Part shown: in pieces, positions 1 to 8,375 of the stretch | Layout: the number at the start of each line of letters is the position of its first letter | Position numbering within the stretch: position 1 is the stretch's first letter | From: Phocaeicola fibrisolvens | GTDB lineage: Bacteria; Bacteroidota; Bacteroidia; Bacteroidales; Bacteroidaceae | Length of the DNA stretch: 64,000 bases | Direction: 5' to 3' | Assembly (NCBI RefSeq): GCF_025567125.1 | Contig: NZ_JAOQJI010000002.1 | Coordinates: 62,001-126,000, forward strand | Position numbers and translations under genes: made by a program | The notes under the pieces: model-generated | Told to the model about the DNA's origin: nothing | Databases searched by the model: none | What the model saw: only the letters and a program-made list of their open reading frames with translations

Positions 1-436
1 GCTCGTCGGCGTACTTCACGTTAAAGGTATAGAAACTGCCATCCTCCGTGATGACGCTCATGTTCGTCTCGCTACGGAAGTCCTTGACCGTCGCCTTCAC
101 ACGGATGACGTTCTCCGCGCCGTCCGCCTTGCCCGCTATCAGGTTGGGCGAACCCAGGTCCACGTAGCGCACCGCCGCCGGAAACAGGATGTGGACGGTC
201 TTGTCATACGTGACTTCCAGACCGTGCGGCGGTATCATGCGGTCGAACATCAGCTTCTTCGTCAGACCGTGGTACAGGTCGCCGTCCTCCTCCGTCTGCG
301 GATAGACGTCCTTCACTAGTTCCAGCCCGTCCTCCTTGGCGGTGGCGGTGCTGTCGTTCGTCACTCCCTGCGCGTAGGTCGCACAGGCGATGCCCATCAG
401 CAGGGCAAACATTGTCATTACTTTCTTGATACTCAT
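1..436 (-). CDS. traN: Conjugative transposon protein TraN (DUF4138), N-terminal part
   Basis: The gene runs off the left edge; about 145 N-terminal residues are present. It begins MSIKKVMTMFALLMGIACA and has a hydrophobic signal peptide ending near TYAQG. It continues with a beta-rich segment (TVHILFPAAVRYVDLGSPNL) typical of TraN/DUF4138, a periplasmic or outer-membrane component of Bacteroidales mating machinery that works with TraM and TraO. It is the most downstream tra gene visible in the leftward operon. A second TraN lies at 37.2 kb. The start is preceded by the ACCACTAAATCCA motif. The family call rests on order and recognisable N-terminal features. Confidence 0.85.
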   Translation of the reverse strand, partial: MSIKKVMTMFALLMGIACATYAQGVTNDSTATAKEDGLELVKDVYPQTEEDGDLYHGLTKKLMFDRMIPPHGLEVTYDKTVHILFPAAVRYVDLGSPNLIAGKADGAENVIRVKATVKDFRSETNMSVITEDGSFYTFNVKYADE

Positions 437-443
437 TTTACGT

Positions 444-456
444 TGGATTTAGTGGT
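444..456 (-). repeat. Copy 1 of the ACCACTAAATCCA leader motif (traN)
   Basis: The minus strand reads ACCACTAAATCCA and ends 7 nt before the traN ATG. The same 13-mer lies ahead of traI, traE and mobA. Around traN and traI the identity extends into flanking A/T bases. Function unknown; it could be a leader, operator or translation enhancer. Confidence 0.6.
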
Positions 457-515
457 AAATAAAAATTGGTTTGTTGATTATTTTTTCTTTTTTCGCCTTT
501 ATGTTTTTGGACTGT

Positions 516-1835
516 TCATTCCTTTTCTTGGTAGAGCAATACCCTGTACCCTGACTTCAGATGTACCTTGACCGTGCGCATCCTTTTCGAGATGTACTGC
601 GAGATGCCCTGTATCGCCCCTCGCCCCAAGTCGGAGGCGAGCTGCGCCCCCGCGTCGGTCGATATGTTGATGCTGCTGCCGAGCGAGCTGCCCATGTTCG
701 CCCCGATTTCCTTTGCCGCGTCTATCTCCATCGAGCCGGGGATGAAGATACCCGCCTGTCCGTCGCTGTCGTACACCTCCAGTTCTACCGGGATGATGCT
801 TCCCCCGTGTTCCAGCGAGGTGATGCCGATGCCGAGCCTTTCGCCCTGCAACCGTGCCGCGCCCACAAGGAGCGTGTTCTGGGGAATGACGCGCCCTGAC
901 ACGCGCATCGGCTCCAGCAGCCGGAGCTTCACCGTCTGCCCGTCCGTGAGGGTCTGGTCGCCCTGCACGCAGGCGGCGATGGTGTTCTTTTCCGAGGCTT
1001 CCGCTGTGCCGATGGCGGTGTGGAAACCGTAGTTCCGTTCACCTGCGTAGTCAGCGATAAAAGCCGAGTCCGTCATGGGCTGCGGCAAGGCGGATACCAC
1101 TGCCGGACGCACCCCGCTCACCGGTTCGGCTTTCATACCCTTTCCGTTGGTTTCAGGTACGGCAATTTCTTCTTTTGGCTGAGTCGCCTGTCCGGTGCTG
1201 TTGCCTCCATTTTGGTATTTTGCCGCCAGCTCATAGGACTTCTCCAACAAGGCGACCTGTTCCTCCATAGTAGAAGGCTTGCCCTCCTGCGCCATCAGCA
1301 TGGCTTCCAGTTCGTCGATGCGTTCCCGGAGTTCCTCCTTTTCCGTGTCCTCCTTCGGCGGCTCGTAGAACGTGCCGAGTGAGGTGTTCAGCCGTTGGTA
1401 GGCGGCAGCGGAAGTGCGTATACCGGCTTGCCTTTCCTCGTCGGACTTGTCTTCGGGCGTTTCCGTCCGTGTCAGGCGGTAGTCGTCCGATACAGTATCG
1501 CTTTCATTCCCGTTTCCGTCGTTCCAGAACGAGGACAGGTCGCCCACCATACCCCGGCGTTCCTTGCGGCGTTTCTCCAGTTCCAGCTGCTCGTAGGCCT
1601 TGGTCTTGTCGCCGATGATTTTGGAGTCTTCGGGCAGGGGCATATCCGTGTTGAACCCCTGTCCTTGTTGCTCCTTTTCCTTGTCCTCCTGCGAGGGCGC
1701 GAAGATGAGCCACATACATCCGGCGAACAGCAGCACCATCAGCGGATAGACCAGCATCTTCTTCCTTTGCTGACGCTGCTGTTCCGTCAGCGGCTTCTTC
1801 TCTTTTGTTTCATTCTTTTTCTGTTCCTTTTCCAT
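516..1835 (-). CDS. traM: Conjugative transposon protein TraM
   Basis: A membrane-anchored component of the mating apparatus, the CTnDOT counterpart of VirB10-like proteins. From the ATG at 1835 (MEKEQKKNETKEKK) it has a short charged N-terminus and one membrane segment (MLVYPLMVLLFAGCMWLIFA). A long charged, proline-containing linker with a coiled-coil stretch follows, then a C-terminal TraM domain (AIGTAEASEKNTIAACVQGDQ onward). It overlaps the end of traL by 26 nt. An upstream in-frame ATG at 1862 is possible. A TraM of element 2 lies at 35.2 kb. Confidence 0.9.
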   Translation of the reverse strand: MEKEQKKNETKEKKPLTEQQRQQRKKMLVYPLMVLLFAGCMWLIFAPSQEDKEKEQQGQGFNTDMPLPEDSKIIGDKTKAYEQLELEKRRKERRGMVGDLSSFWNDGNGNESDTVSDDYRLTRTETPEDKSDEERQAGIRTSAAAYQRLNTSLGTFYEPPKEDTEKEELRERIDELEAMLMAQEGKPSTMEEQVALLEKSYELAAKYQNGGNSTGQATQPKEEIAVPETNGKGMKAEPVSGVRPAVVSALPQPMTDSAFIADYAGERNYGFHTAIGTAEASEKNTIAACVQGDQTLTDGQTVKLRLLEPMRVSGRVIPQNTLLVGAARLQGERLGIGITSLEHGGSIIPVELEVYDSDGQAGIFIPGSMEIDAAKEIGANMGSSLGSSINISTDAGAQLASDLGRGAIQGISQYISKRMRTVKVHLKSGYRVLLYQEKE

Positions 1836-2112
1836 ACATTTTGTTTTTAACATATTGTTCATACGCTTCTTGCATACTGCTTTTTTGTGGCAGTTCAGGT
1901 TTCTCTATGTGCCGTATCTCCAACGCCCTTTCCCCCTTGCCGAAGCCGATGACGGCGGTAGCGGTCATGTAGAGGCAAAGGACGGCGAAGACGGCAAATG
2001 TCGTGAGGACTATCCTTAACCGCGCCTTTGGAGACAAGGCATCCAGTTTTCCACGCAATTCCTTCTTGAAATCGGTGGCGTATTTTTCAATGAGATTTTT
2101 CACCTTTCCCAT
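1810..2112 (-). CDS. traL: Conjugative transposon protein TraL (small membrane protein)
   Basis: A 100-residue protein starting MGKVKNLIEKYATDFKKEL. It has a basic N-terminus and one membrane helix (LRIVLTTFAVFAVLCLYMTAT), followed by a short charged tail. Size, topology and position between traK and traM fit TraL. The ATG at 2112 is preferred over an upstream TTG at 2127. It overlaps traM by 26 nt and begins 4 nt after the traK stop, so the three are probably co-translated. Confidence 0.8.
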   Translation of the reverse strand: MGKVKNLIEKYATDFKKELRGKLDALSPKARLRIVLTTFAVFAVLCLYMTATAVIGFGKGERALEIRHIEKPELPQKSSMQEAYEQYVKNKMYGKGTEKE

Positions 2113-2116
2113 ATTG

Positions 2117-2740
2117 TTACCTTTCAATGGTTCGGATGTCCCTGTTCTCCAATACCGTGAATCCCTCGATGGTGAAGCCGTTGGGGTTGTCGTCCGAGCG
2201 GCTCGCGTTGAGCAGGCGGCAGGCGGTCACGAGCGTGCGTTCCGTCACGTTGCTCTCGCGGATGATCATCTGCCTTGCGTATGTCCGCGCCTCGTAGGGG
2301 TAGCGGTCGAAGTTGCACACCACGCTGTCCACCTGAAGCACCTGGTTGATGTTTCCGGCGATGATTCGGTTGTAGAAGCCCTTTTCGGCGAAGTCGGCGT
2401 AGTAGTTGTACGCACTCTTGTCCGCCAGGAGCAGGGCACGCTTCACGTTGTGCTCGATGGCGCTTTTCTCCGGCGAGAGGGTGAAAAACAGCTCGTGGAA
2501 GCGGCGCACGTGTTCCCTGGCTTCCGCCGGGCGGTTCTGCGACAGGTCCTGCGAGAGCGCAAGCATCAGGCTCTTGCCCCCGTCGAGGACGTATATCTTC
2601 TGACGCTGCGCCTCGGCAAAGCGGAAGGCGCACACCACCGAGCAGACCACCACGAGGGCGCACGCCGCCGTATAGACGATGCCGAACAGACGTATCTGCC
2701 GGAAGCTCGTCTCGATGTTCTTGAGTGATTTGAATTCCAT
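2117..2740 (-). CDS. traK: Conjugative transposon protein TraK
   Basis: A 207-residue protein starting MEFKSLKNIETSFRQIRLFG, with one N-terminal membrane helix (VYTAACALVVVCSVVCAF) and a conserved soluble domain containing QKIYVLDGGKSL, HELFFTLSP and EKGFYNRIIAGN. These are the hallmarks of the TraK family, a VirB8-like inner-membrane component of Bacteroidales conjugation systems. The element 2 copy at 33.7 kb shares the VYVLDG, FFTLPP and LKEKGFYSNI stretches. Confidence 0.9.
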   Translation of the reverse strand: MEFKSLKNIETSFRQIRLFGIVYTAACALVVVCSVVCAFRFAEAQRQKIYVLDGGKSLMLALSQDLSQNRPAEAREHVRRFHELFFTLSPEKSAIEHNVKRALLLADKSAYNYYADFAEKGFYNRIIAGNINQVLQVDSVVCNFDRYPYEARTYARQMIIRESNVTERTLVTACRLLNASRSDDNPNGFTIEGFTVLENRDIRTIER

Positions 2741-2798
2741 TTTCTTCTTTTCGTCTTTTTAGTTCATAAATACTTTCTCTTTACGTAACTCTTTTTCC

Positions 2799-2835
2799 CT
2801 TGTCGCCGACTTGAGAGCGTCAAGTCAGCGACAAG
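2799..2835. other. Strong hairpin between traK and traJ with a repeated 12-mer
   Basis: Positions 2799-2814 pair with 2820-2835 (16 bp, one mismatch) around the loop GAGCG. The 12-mer CAAGTCAGCGAC in the right arm recurs 22 bp later (2821-2832 and 2843-2854). No U-run follows on the transcribed minus strand, so it is unlikely to be an intrinsic terminator. It may be an mRNA-stabilising or processing stem in the traJ-traK gap. Confidence 0.6.
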
Positions 2836-2873
2836 AGGGACACAAGTCAGCGACTCGTGAAAGGCATGACATA

Positions 2874-3899
2874 CTACTTCCTGAATATCTTTCCGGCCGT
2901 TCCCTTGATGAGCTTGCCCGCGCGTCCCGCCACGTTTCCTGCGGCTGCACCCGCCACGCTGCCGCCCAAAGCTCCGGCGGTGTTGATGTTCTTGTTGTAG
3001 TTTCCTATACCACCTCCGGCCTGGATAATCCACCCTGCCACCGTCGGGATGGTGAAATAGCCCACGATGCCGATGATGAGGAACACGATGTACACCCCGT
3101 CGCTCGCGTCCAGCGAGAAGTTCGGGTCAGCCTGCATCCGCTCGATGTCCTGCCGGAGCATCAGTATCTGGATTTTCGCCAGTATGGTGCTGAACAGGTC
3201 GGACACCGGAAGCCACAGGTAAATCTGTATGTAGCGGCTGAACCATGCCGAGAGCGTCGAGTGGAAGCCGTCCCACACGGCGAAGGCGAAGGCTATCGGT
3301 CCGAGGATGCTAAGCACCACGAGGAAGAACGTCCGGAGCGTGTCGATAATCAGCGCGGCTGCGGCGAACATCAGCTCCAGCAGCTCGCGGAACCATTCGC
3401 GCACCGACTTCTTGATGTTGTACGACGCCCGGTCCATGTACATCCCCGTCATTGTCACGAGGTCGGAGGGCGACCAGCCCAGCTCGTCCAGCTGCCGGTC
3501 GAACTCCTCATCCGAGGCGAGGTAGGCGGTTTCCGGGTTGCGCATCATCGCCTCATACTCCAGCTTGTCCTTCTGCTCGCGGTATTCGTTCATATCGAAG
3601 GTCTGCGTTTCGAGTATCCCGTGTACGCCCTGCACGACAGGGCTCAGCACGCTGTTCATCGTGCCCAGCACGATGGTCGGGAAGAACAGGATACACAGGC
3701 CCAAGGCAAAAGGTCTCAGCAGCGGGTACACGTCTATCGCTTCGGCACGGGCGAGCGACTGCCACACGCGCATCGCCACATAGAACAACGCGCCCAGCCC
3801 GGCAAGCCCTTTCGCCACGCCCGCCATGTCCGCGCACAGCGGCATCATCTCGTCGTAGAGCGAAAGGAGTATCTGGTGAAGGTTGTCGAACTCTCCCAT
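2874..3899 (-). CDS. traJ: Conjugative transposon protein TraJ
   Basis: A 341-residue polytopic inner-membrane protein (MGEFDNLHQILLSLYDEMMPL). Hydrophobic segments lie near residues 25-50, 70-90, 195-220 and 270-300. It contains the TraJ stretches SLARAEAIDVYPLLRPFALG and LPVSDLFSTILAKIQ, and its glycine/alanine-rich C-terminus ends with basic residues. TraJ resembles VirB6-type channel components. It begins 4 nt after the traI stop. The element 2 homologue is at 32.1 kb. Confidence 0.9.
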   Translation of the reverse strand: MGEFDNLHQILLSLYDEMMPLCADMAGVAKGLAGLGALFYVAMRVWQSLARAEAIDVYPLLRPFALGLCILFFPTIVLGTMNSVLSPVVQGVHGILETQTFDMNEYREQKDKLEYEAMMRNPETAYLASDEEFDRQLDELGWSPSDLVTMTGMYMDRASYNIKKSVREWFRELLELMFAAAALIIDTLRTFFLVVLSILGPIAFAFAVWDGFHSTLSAWFSRYIQIYLWLPVSDLFSTILAKIQILMLRQDIERMQADPNFSLDASDGVYIVFLIIGIVGYFTIPTVAGWIIQAGGGIGNYNKNINTAGALGGSVAGAAAGNVAGRAGKLIKGTAGKIFRK

Positions 3900-3902
3900 A
3901 AC

Positions 3903-4541
3903 CTACCAGTATCTTTCGTTGGCCGTCCCGTACAGCGACATCACCCGGTCCATGTCGTTCTTCTTCCTCGCCCGGAGGTAACTTACCGAGATGGTCTTGT
4001 TCGTGTAGTAGCGCACGAGGTTGCGGTAGTTCATCAGGCTGCGGTAGGCGTTCTCGATGATGGCGAGGCGTTCCGCGTCCGAAAGCGACATCCCCGTGAC
4101 GTTCACCACGTTCTTCAAATCCTGCAACACGTCCGAGCTTTCGTCTATCAGCATGGCGTAGCCCGACGAGATGGCGGCAAGCTCCTCCGGCGTGTAGTTC
4201 TCATCCGACAACATACGCTGGTAGTTGTCCACATAGATTTCGGAAATTTCCATCACCAGCCCTATGCTTTTCGACACCTTCACGCCGCCCTTCACCACGT
4301 CATGCACGGATTTCAAGGCATCGTAATACTTCTTTCCCTGCTGGAAAATCTTCTGTGTTTCCAGGAAGCCGTTAAGCGTGTTCGCCTTCGTTCCCGCCGT
4401 CTCCACCATCTCCTTGGCGGAGTTGATGATGCTCTGGGCGAGGTTGCCGGGATCGGACACTACCCATTGGGCTTTTGCCGTGCCCGCACCCGTGAGGCAC
4501 AGGCAGGCGACAATCATTGTTGTTTTCAATTTCTGTTTCAT
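3903..4541 (-). CDS. traI: Conjugative transposon protein TraI (DUF4141)
   Basis: A 212-residue secreted, mostly helical protein. The signal peptide MKQKLKTTMIVACLCLTGAG ends near AKAQW. The mature part (GFLETQKIFQQGKKYYDALKS, MEISEIYVDNYQRMLSD, NAYRSLMNYRNL) matches the DUF4141/TraI pattern. It is the first gene after the DUF3876 lipoprotein and lies directly before traJ. Three element 2 proteins at 30.6, 57.4 and 58.1 kb have the same secreted helical design. Confidence 0.85.
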   Translation of the reverse strand: MKQKLKTTMIVACLCLTGAGTAKAQWVVSDPGNLAQSIINSAKEMVETAGTKANTLNGFLETQKIFQQGKKYYDALKSVHDVVKGGVKVSKSIGLVMEISEIYVDNYQRMLSDENYTPEELAAISSGYAMLIDESSDVLQDLKNVVNVTGMSLSDAERLAIIENAYRSLMNYRNLVRYYTNKTISVSYLRARKKNDMDRVMSLYGTANERYW

Positions 4542-4547
4542 TTACAT

Positions 4548-4560
4548 TGGATTTAGTGGT
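4548..4560 (-). repeat. Copy 2 of the ACCACTAAATCCA leader motif (traI)
   Basis: The minus strand carries ACCACTAAATCCA ending 6 nt before the traI ATG. The match to the traN copy continues through the adjoining TTTATTT, so the shared block exceeds 20 nt. This suggests that traI and traN are controlled in the same way. Confidence 0.6.
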
Positions 4561-4574
4561 AAATAAATAGATTA

Positions 4575-4997
4575 TTACAAATTCTCCTTTCCCTTTGTCT
4601 TTTCGCCGTCGGCTGTTTCATCCGTGACCACCCGGATATAGTCGCCGTTCGGTGAGAAGGTCAGTACGTCCGTTTCCTCGTTGTACGCCACGTCAATGCG
4701 GAAGCCGGTATTCATGTAGAGGTTTCCGTCCGCTTCCCTTTGCAGCAGGTAGGTTTCCGGCTTCAGCCTGCGCCGCACGCCCGCCCCGCGGAACAGCGTC
4801 ACCTTGTAGAGTGCGCCCTCCTTGTACACCAGTATGTCGGGACCCGACTCCACGCTCTGCCAGTTGCCGCATATCTTCTCGCGTATATCTTCGTTTTCTT
4901 TCATTACCGTCTCGCAGGCTTGCAGCATCAGCGATGCCAGGCCTATCAGACCGCCGCAAAGCAGCAGCCGTTGTGTCTTTGTCAGTTCAATGTTCAT
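4575..4997 (-). CDS. DUF3876 family lipoprotein
   Basis: A 140-residue protein starting MNIELTKTQRLLLCGGLIG. A lipobox (LMLQAC, Cys28) suggests lipidation. The mature part (ICGNWQSVESGPDILVYKEG onward) is a small beta-rich domain typical of DUF3876 proteins that lie between traG and traI in CTnDOT-type elements. The ATG at 4997 is chosen over an upstream TTG at 5009. Function unknown; it is presumably an envelope accessory of the transfer apparatus. Confidence 0.75.
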   Translation of the reverse strand: MNIELTKTQRLLLCGGLIGLASLMLQACETVMKENEDIREKICGNWQSVESGPDILVYKEGALYKVTLFRGAGVRRRLKPETYLLQREADGNLYMNTGFRIDVAYNEETDVLTFSPNGDYIRVVTDETADGEKTKGKENL

Positions 4998-5031
4998 TTC
5001 CTGTTTCAATTTTTAATGATGAATAATCGGT

Positions 5032-7542
5032 TTATTGTTCTTCTTCTTTTCGTTTCTCCGCAATCTGCCGGATGGCGGCTTCCATGTCGCCGCCCAGTTT
5101 TTCCGCCAGTTCGCGCACTTCCATCTTCTCCGTTTCCTCCGTCGTGTAGGCCAGATATTCCTGCATGGACACCTCCGTGGCGTACACCGCCGACTGCGTG
5201 CCGCCAAGTCCTATCCACACTTCCTTGTACCGCCGTGACGGGTCGTTGGACTGGTTGATGGAGAGTATCTGCGACTTCTCTTTTTCCGTCAGCCCCAGGA
5301 GGGACTGTATCTGGTCAAAGCGGTTCATGAACTTCCGCTGGTCAAGCAGTATCTTGCAGTCCGAGTTGTTGATGATGCTTTCCTTCACAATCGGCGACGA
5401 AATGATGTCGTCCACCTCCTGTGTCACCACAATCGCCTCACCGAAATACTTTCTGACCGTCTTGTACATATACCTCAGATAATCAGCCATGTTTGCCGAG
5501 GAAAGGGCCTTCCAAGCCTCTTCCACAATCAGGAGCTTCCTGACGCCTTTGAGCCGCCGCATCTTGTTGATGAACGCCTCCATGATGATTATTGTCACCA
5601 CCGGAAAAAGCTCGGCATTATCTTTCACGGCATCAATTTCGAAGACCACGAACCGCTTGTGCAGCAGGTCGATGTTCTCCGTGGAGTTGAGCAGGAAGTC
5701 ATATCTTCCGCCCCTGTAATACTGCCGGAGCGTGGTCAGGAAGTTGTCGATGTTGAAGTCCGACTTCGCCACCTTGATGTAGCGTTCCTCCATTTCTTTG
5801 CGGTACACGTCCCTCATGTATTCGTAGAACGAGTTGAACGACGGCACGATGTTCTTGTCCTGACCGAGCAGGAGGATATAGGCGTTCACCGCGCTGCCCA
5901 GCTCCGCCGACTCCGTTTTCGTGGCGGGTTCGTTCTCGCTTTTCCACAAGGTGAGCAGCAGCGTCTTGATGCTGTCCTTCTTCTCCACGTCGAACACCCC
6001 GTCGTCCGTGTAGAACGGGTTGAACGAGATAGGCTTGTCCTCCGTGTAGGTGAAGTAGATGCCGTCCCTGCCTTTGGTCTTGCGGTGAATCATCTCGCAC
6101 AGCCCCTGATAGGAGTTGCCCGTGTCCACCAGTACCACGTGGGAGCCTTGTTCGTAATACTGTCTGACAAGGTGGTTCATGAAGAACGACTTGCCGCTGC
6201 CCGAAGGCCCCAGCACGAACTTGTTGCGGTTGGTCGTCACGCCCCGCTTCATCGGCAGGTCGGAGATGTCGATGTGCAAGGGCTTGCCGCTGATGCGGTC
6301 CGCCATGCGGATGCCGAAGGCCGACGGAGAGTCCTTGTAGTTGGTCTCGCCCGCGAAGAGGCATACCGCCTGTCCGATGAACGTGTGGAACGACTCTTCC
6401 GCCGGAAAGTCCGCCGCATTGCCGGGGATGCCCGCCCAGAACAGTGTCGGGCAGTCCGTCGTGTTGTGGCGCGGCACGCAGCCCATGCTGGCCAGCTGGC
6501 TGCCCACATCATTTTTGATACGTTTCAGTTCCTCCGTGTCATCGCTCCACGCCATCACGTTGAAGTGGACGCGGACGGACTTCAGCCCCTGAGAGTGCGC
6601 CTCGTTCAGGTATTCCTCCACCCATTCGCGGTTGATGGCGTTCTGGCGGCTGTACCGGGAGAGCGACTGCATGTTGCGTGCAGCCTTCTCGAAGCGGCGC
6701 AGCTCCTCGTCGCTGTTGCCGATGAACACGTACTGGTTGTAGATGTGGTTGCAGGGCAGCAGCAGGCCCAGCGGTGCGGCGAACGACAGGCGGCAGTCCG
6801 AGCGGTCGGTGGAGAGCCGCTTGTAACGGCTGTCCGTGGCCACCGCTGCGGGCAGGTCCTCCGTGTCCGACAGGGTGTGCAGGCACAGGCGGTTGTCGCC
6901 GACGCGCATCTCCCTTGCCGTCATCTCGATGTCCTCCAGACAGTCCACGTTACCCAGCGACAGGGCGAAATACCTCCCGATGATGCCCGTTTCCTTCTCA
7001 GTTCCGACAAGCTCGTCATCGGAGAGCCGGCGCAGTTTTATATGTCCCGAATCGTTCATGATACGCGCGAACTGCTCCACCGCCTCAATGAACTTCACCG
7101 CCGTTTCCTTATCCTGTATTTCCTTCGGCACGCTGTGCCCCCGGCACAGCGTGTTCCAGTTGCTCTGCTGGCGCAGCCGTTCCTTCGTGGTCTTCGTCAG
7201 GAACAGGTAGCACTTGTGGTGCAGGAACGGACGCTCGTTGAAGTGCATCTCGTAGCTGCGGGCAAGGAAGCCCATGCCGTCCCGGCCGAGGTCGGGACGG
7301 TACCGCTCCTTCACGTACCAATCCTGCTTGTGCAGCACCGAGTAGTCGGGCAGCACCTTTATCGCCTTGCACCACGCGGCGTGGATGTTCTCGTACTCCT
7401 CCGCCGTGACGGTATAGACCTCCGGCAGCTCCACCTCGAAGGCGGCGGTGATGTCCGCGTCCTTCGAGACGATGCAGCCGTGCTCCACCGAGAGCAGGGG
7501 GAAGCGGCTTTCCAGCGTGGAGGCTTTCATTACATTTCTCAT
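5032..7542 (-). CDS. traG: Conjugation ATPase TraG (VirB4-like)
   Basis: An 836-residue ATPase that powers pilus and channel assembly (VirB4/TraG-type). The N-terminal domain (MRNVMKASTLESRFPLLSVE) precedes a P-loop GPSGSGKS at about residues 445-452 and a Walker B segment LLIVEEAW with Glu674-Glu675. The C-terminus is rich in Glu/Lys. The ATG at 7542 is chosen because homologues start there, an A/G-rich ribosome-site-like stretch precedes it and it makes an ATGA overlap with traF. The frame stays open further upstream, but only through traF sequence read in another frame. Confidence 0.93.
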   Translation of the reverse strand: MRNVMKASTLESRFPLLSVEHGCIVSKDADITAAFEVELPEVYTVTAEEYENIHAAWCKAIKVLPDYSVLHKQDWYVKERYRPDLGRDGMGFLARSYEMHFNERPFLHHKCYLFLTKTTKERLRQQSNWNTLCRGHSVPKEIQDKETAVKFIEAVEQFARIMNDSGHIKLRRLSDDELVGTEKETGIIGRYFALSLGNVDCLEDIEMTAREMRVGDNRLCLHTLSDTEDLPAAVATDSRYKRLSTDRSDCRLSFAAPLGLLLPCNHIYNQYVFIGNSDEELRRFEKAARNMQSLSRYSRQNAINREWVEEYLNEAHSQGLKSVRVHFNVMAWSDDTEELKRIKNDVGSQLASMGCVPRHNTTDCPTLFWAGIPGNAADFPAEESFHTFIGQAVCLFAGETNYKDSPSAFGIRMADRISGKPLHIDISDLPMKRGVTTNRNKFVLGPSGSGKSFFMNHLVRQYYEQGSHVVLVDTGNSYQGLCEMIHRKTKGRDGIYFTYTEDKPISFNPFYTDDGVFDVEKKDSIKTLLLTLWKSENEPATKTESAELGSAVNAYILLLGQDKNIVPSFNSFYEYMRDVYRKEMEERYIKVAKSDFNIDNFLTTLRQYYRGGRYDFLLNSTENIDLLHKRFVVFEIDAVKDNAELFPVVTIIIMEAFINKMRRLKGVRKLLIVEEAWKALSSANMADYLRYMYKTVRKYFGEAIVVTQEVDDIISSPIVKESIINNSDCKILLDQRKFMNRFDQIQSLLGLTEKEKSQILSINQSNDPSRRYKEVWIGLGGTQSAVYATEVSMQEYLAYTTEETEKMEVRELAEKLGGDMEAAIRQIAEKRKEEEQ

Positions 7543-7874
7543 ACGTTTCTTCCTTTCTTCCTTTGTTGTCTTAACAGTCTGGACACCCGTCGGCGGTGGA
7601 GCACATGGCGGGGGCGCATCCGTGCCGCGCCCAGCTTCATCAGCCCGTGTTCGCCGTATTTGGCGTTCAGGCGGAACGTGAGCCACACGAGCGAGGAAGC
7701 GGACACCACACCGAAGCCGATGCAGAGCCACTGGCCCGCGCCTGCCATGTACAGGATGATGAAGAGGACGAAGGCGGCAAGCAGCCCGCCTGCGAACAGG
7801 AAGAGGTATTGCGCCTTCAGTCCCTTGAACTCCACCGGACGGCCGATGCCCTTGTTGATAGGGTACTCAGCCAT
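7539..7874 (-). CDS. traF: Conjugative transposon protein TraF (DUF4133)
   Basis: A 111-residue protein starting MAEYPINKGIGRPVEFKGLK. Two closely spaced membrane helices (YLFLFAGGLLAAFVLFIILY and WLCIGFGVVSASSLVWLTF) are followed by a basic tail. The N-terminal INKGIGRPVEFKGL motif is diagnostic of DUF4133/TraF, a VirB3-like partner of TraG. Its stop overlaps the traG start in ATGA. Confidence 0.88.
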   Translation of the reverse strand: MAEYPINKGIGRPVEFKGLKAQYLFLFAGGLLAAFVLFIILYMAGAGQWLCIGFGVVSASSLVWLTFRLNAKYGEHGLMKLGAARMRPRHVLHRRRVSRLLRQQRKKGRNV

Positions 7875-7893
7875 TGTCCTTATACCTTTTTTA

Positions 7894-8202
7894 TTAAAGG
7901 AAGAATGAGCGTAGGATGGTCGCACTCACAATCAGGAAGATGCACGCTCCGAACCAGCTTGCGGCGGTCTTCGAGGTGTCGGGATCGCCGGCGCTGAACT
8001 TGCCATACACCTTGATGCCTCCGATGAGTCCTACCACCGCGCCGATGGCGTAGATAAGTTTCGTGGCGGGGTCAAAATAGGAAGTGACCATGCTGGTGGC
8101 TTCGGTGATGCCCGCCATGCCGTTTCCTTGTGCGAATGCTGAAGTGGTTGCAGCCAGCAGAAGGGCCGCGAGAATGAGTTGCTTTTTCTTCAAATTTGTC
8201 AT
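7894..8202 (-). CDS. traE: Conjugative transposon protein TraE (DUF4134)
   Basis: A 102-residue VirB2/TrbC-like protein with signal peptide MTNLKKKQLILAALLLAATT ending near AFAQ, and two membrane helices (LIYAIGAVVGLIGGIKVY and WFGACIFLIVSATIL). The VYGKFSAGDPDTSKTAASWFG stretch between them is characteristic of DUF4134/TraE, a probable pilin-like subunit. The traF start follows 20 nt after its stop. Confidence 0.9.
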   Translation of the reverse strand: MTNLKKKQLILAALLLAATTSAFAQGNGMAGITEATSMVTSYFDPATKLIYAIGAVVGLIGGIKVYGKFSAGDPDTSKTAASWFGACIFLIVSATILRSFFL

Positions 8203-8375
8203 AATCGTTTCTTGTTTTTGTGCCTCCGGGTTGGATATTCCCTTCGGCGGTTGATACTTGTTTTACTTCTTGCGGCTCTGGATGGAGCCGGCTTTTGGAT
8301 TTAGTGGTTCGGTGGCAAGCCGATGGTTTAGCCGTAGTCGATTTTCTTTTTTCGCATCGTTGTTACTTTTACTGG
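8203..8375. other. Intergenic leader between the traD-like gene and traE
   Basis: A 173-bp gap holding copy 3 of the ACCACTAAATCCA motif at 8296-8308 (minus strand), 94 nt upstream of the traE ATG. The distance differs from the other three copies, which lie 6-8 nt before their ATGs. This is probably a separate transcription entry or leader for traE-traN. No clear TAnnTTTG box was seen. Confidence 0.45.

Noticed and set aside
516..1862. Several plus-strand ORFs of 70-150 codons opposite traM.
   Set aside because: They are shadow frames of a GC-rich gene: low-complexity, Arg/Pro/Leu-biased products without any motif.
2811..4556. A 581-codon plus-strand ORF opposite traJ and traI.
   Set aside because: Both minus-strand genes are well supported. 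The plus-strand product is His/Arg/Val-rich and matches no fold; it results from the GC-rich codon pattern.
5659..7908. A 749-codon plus-strand ORF opposite traG.
   Set aside because: Same reason: traG has a full ATPase motif set on the minus strand, and the antisense frame is compositionally biased.
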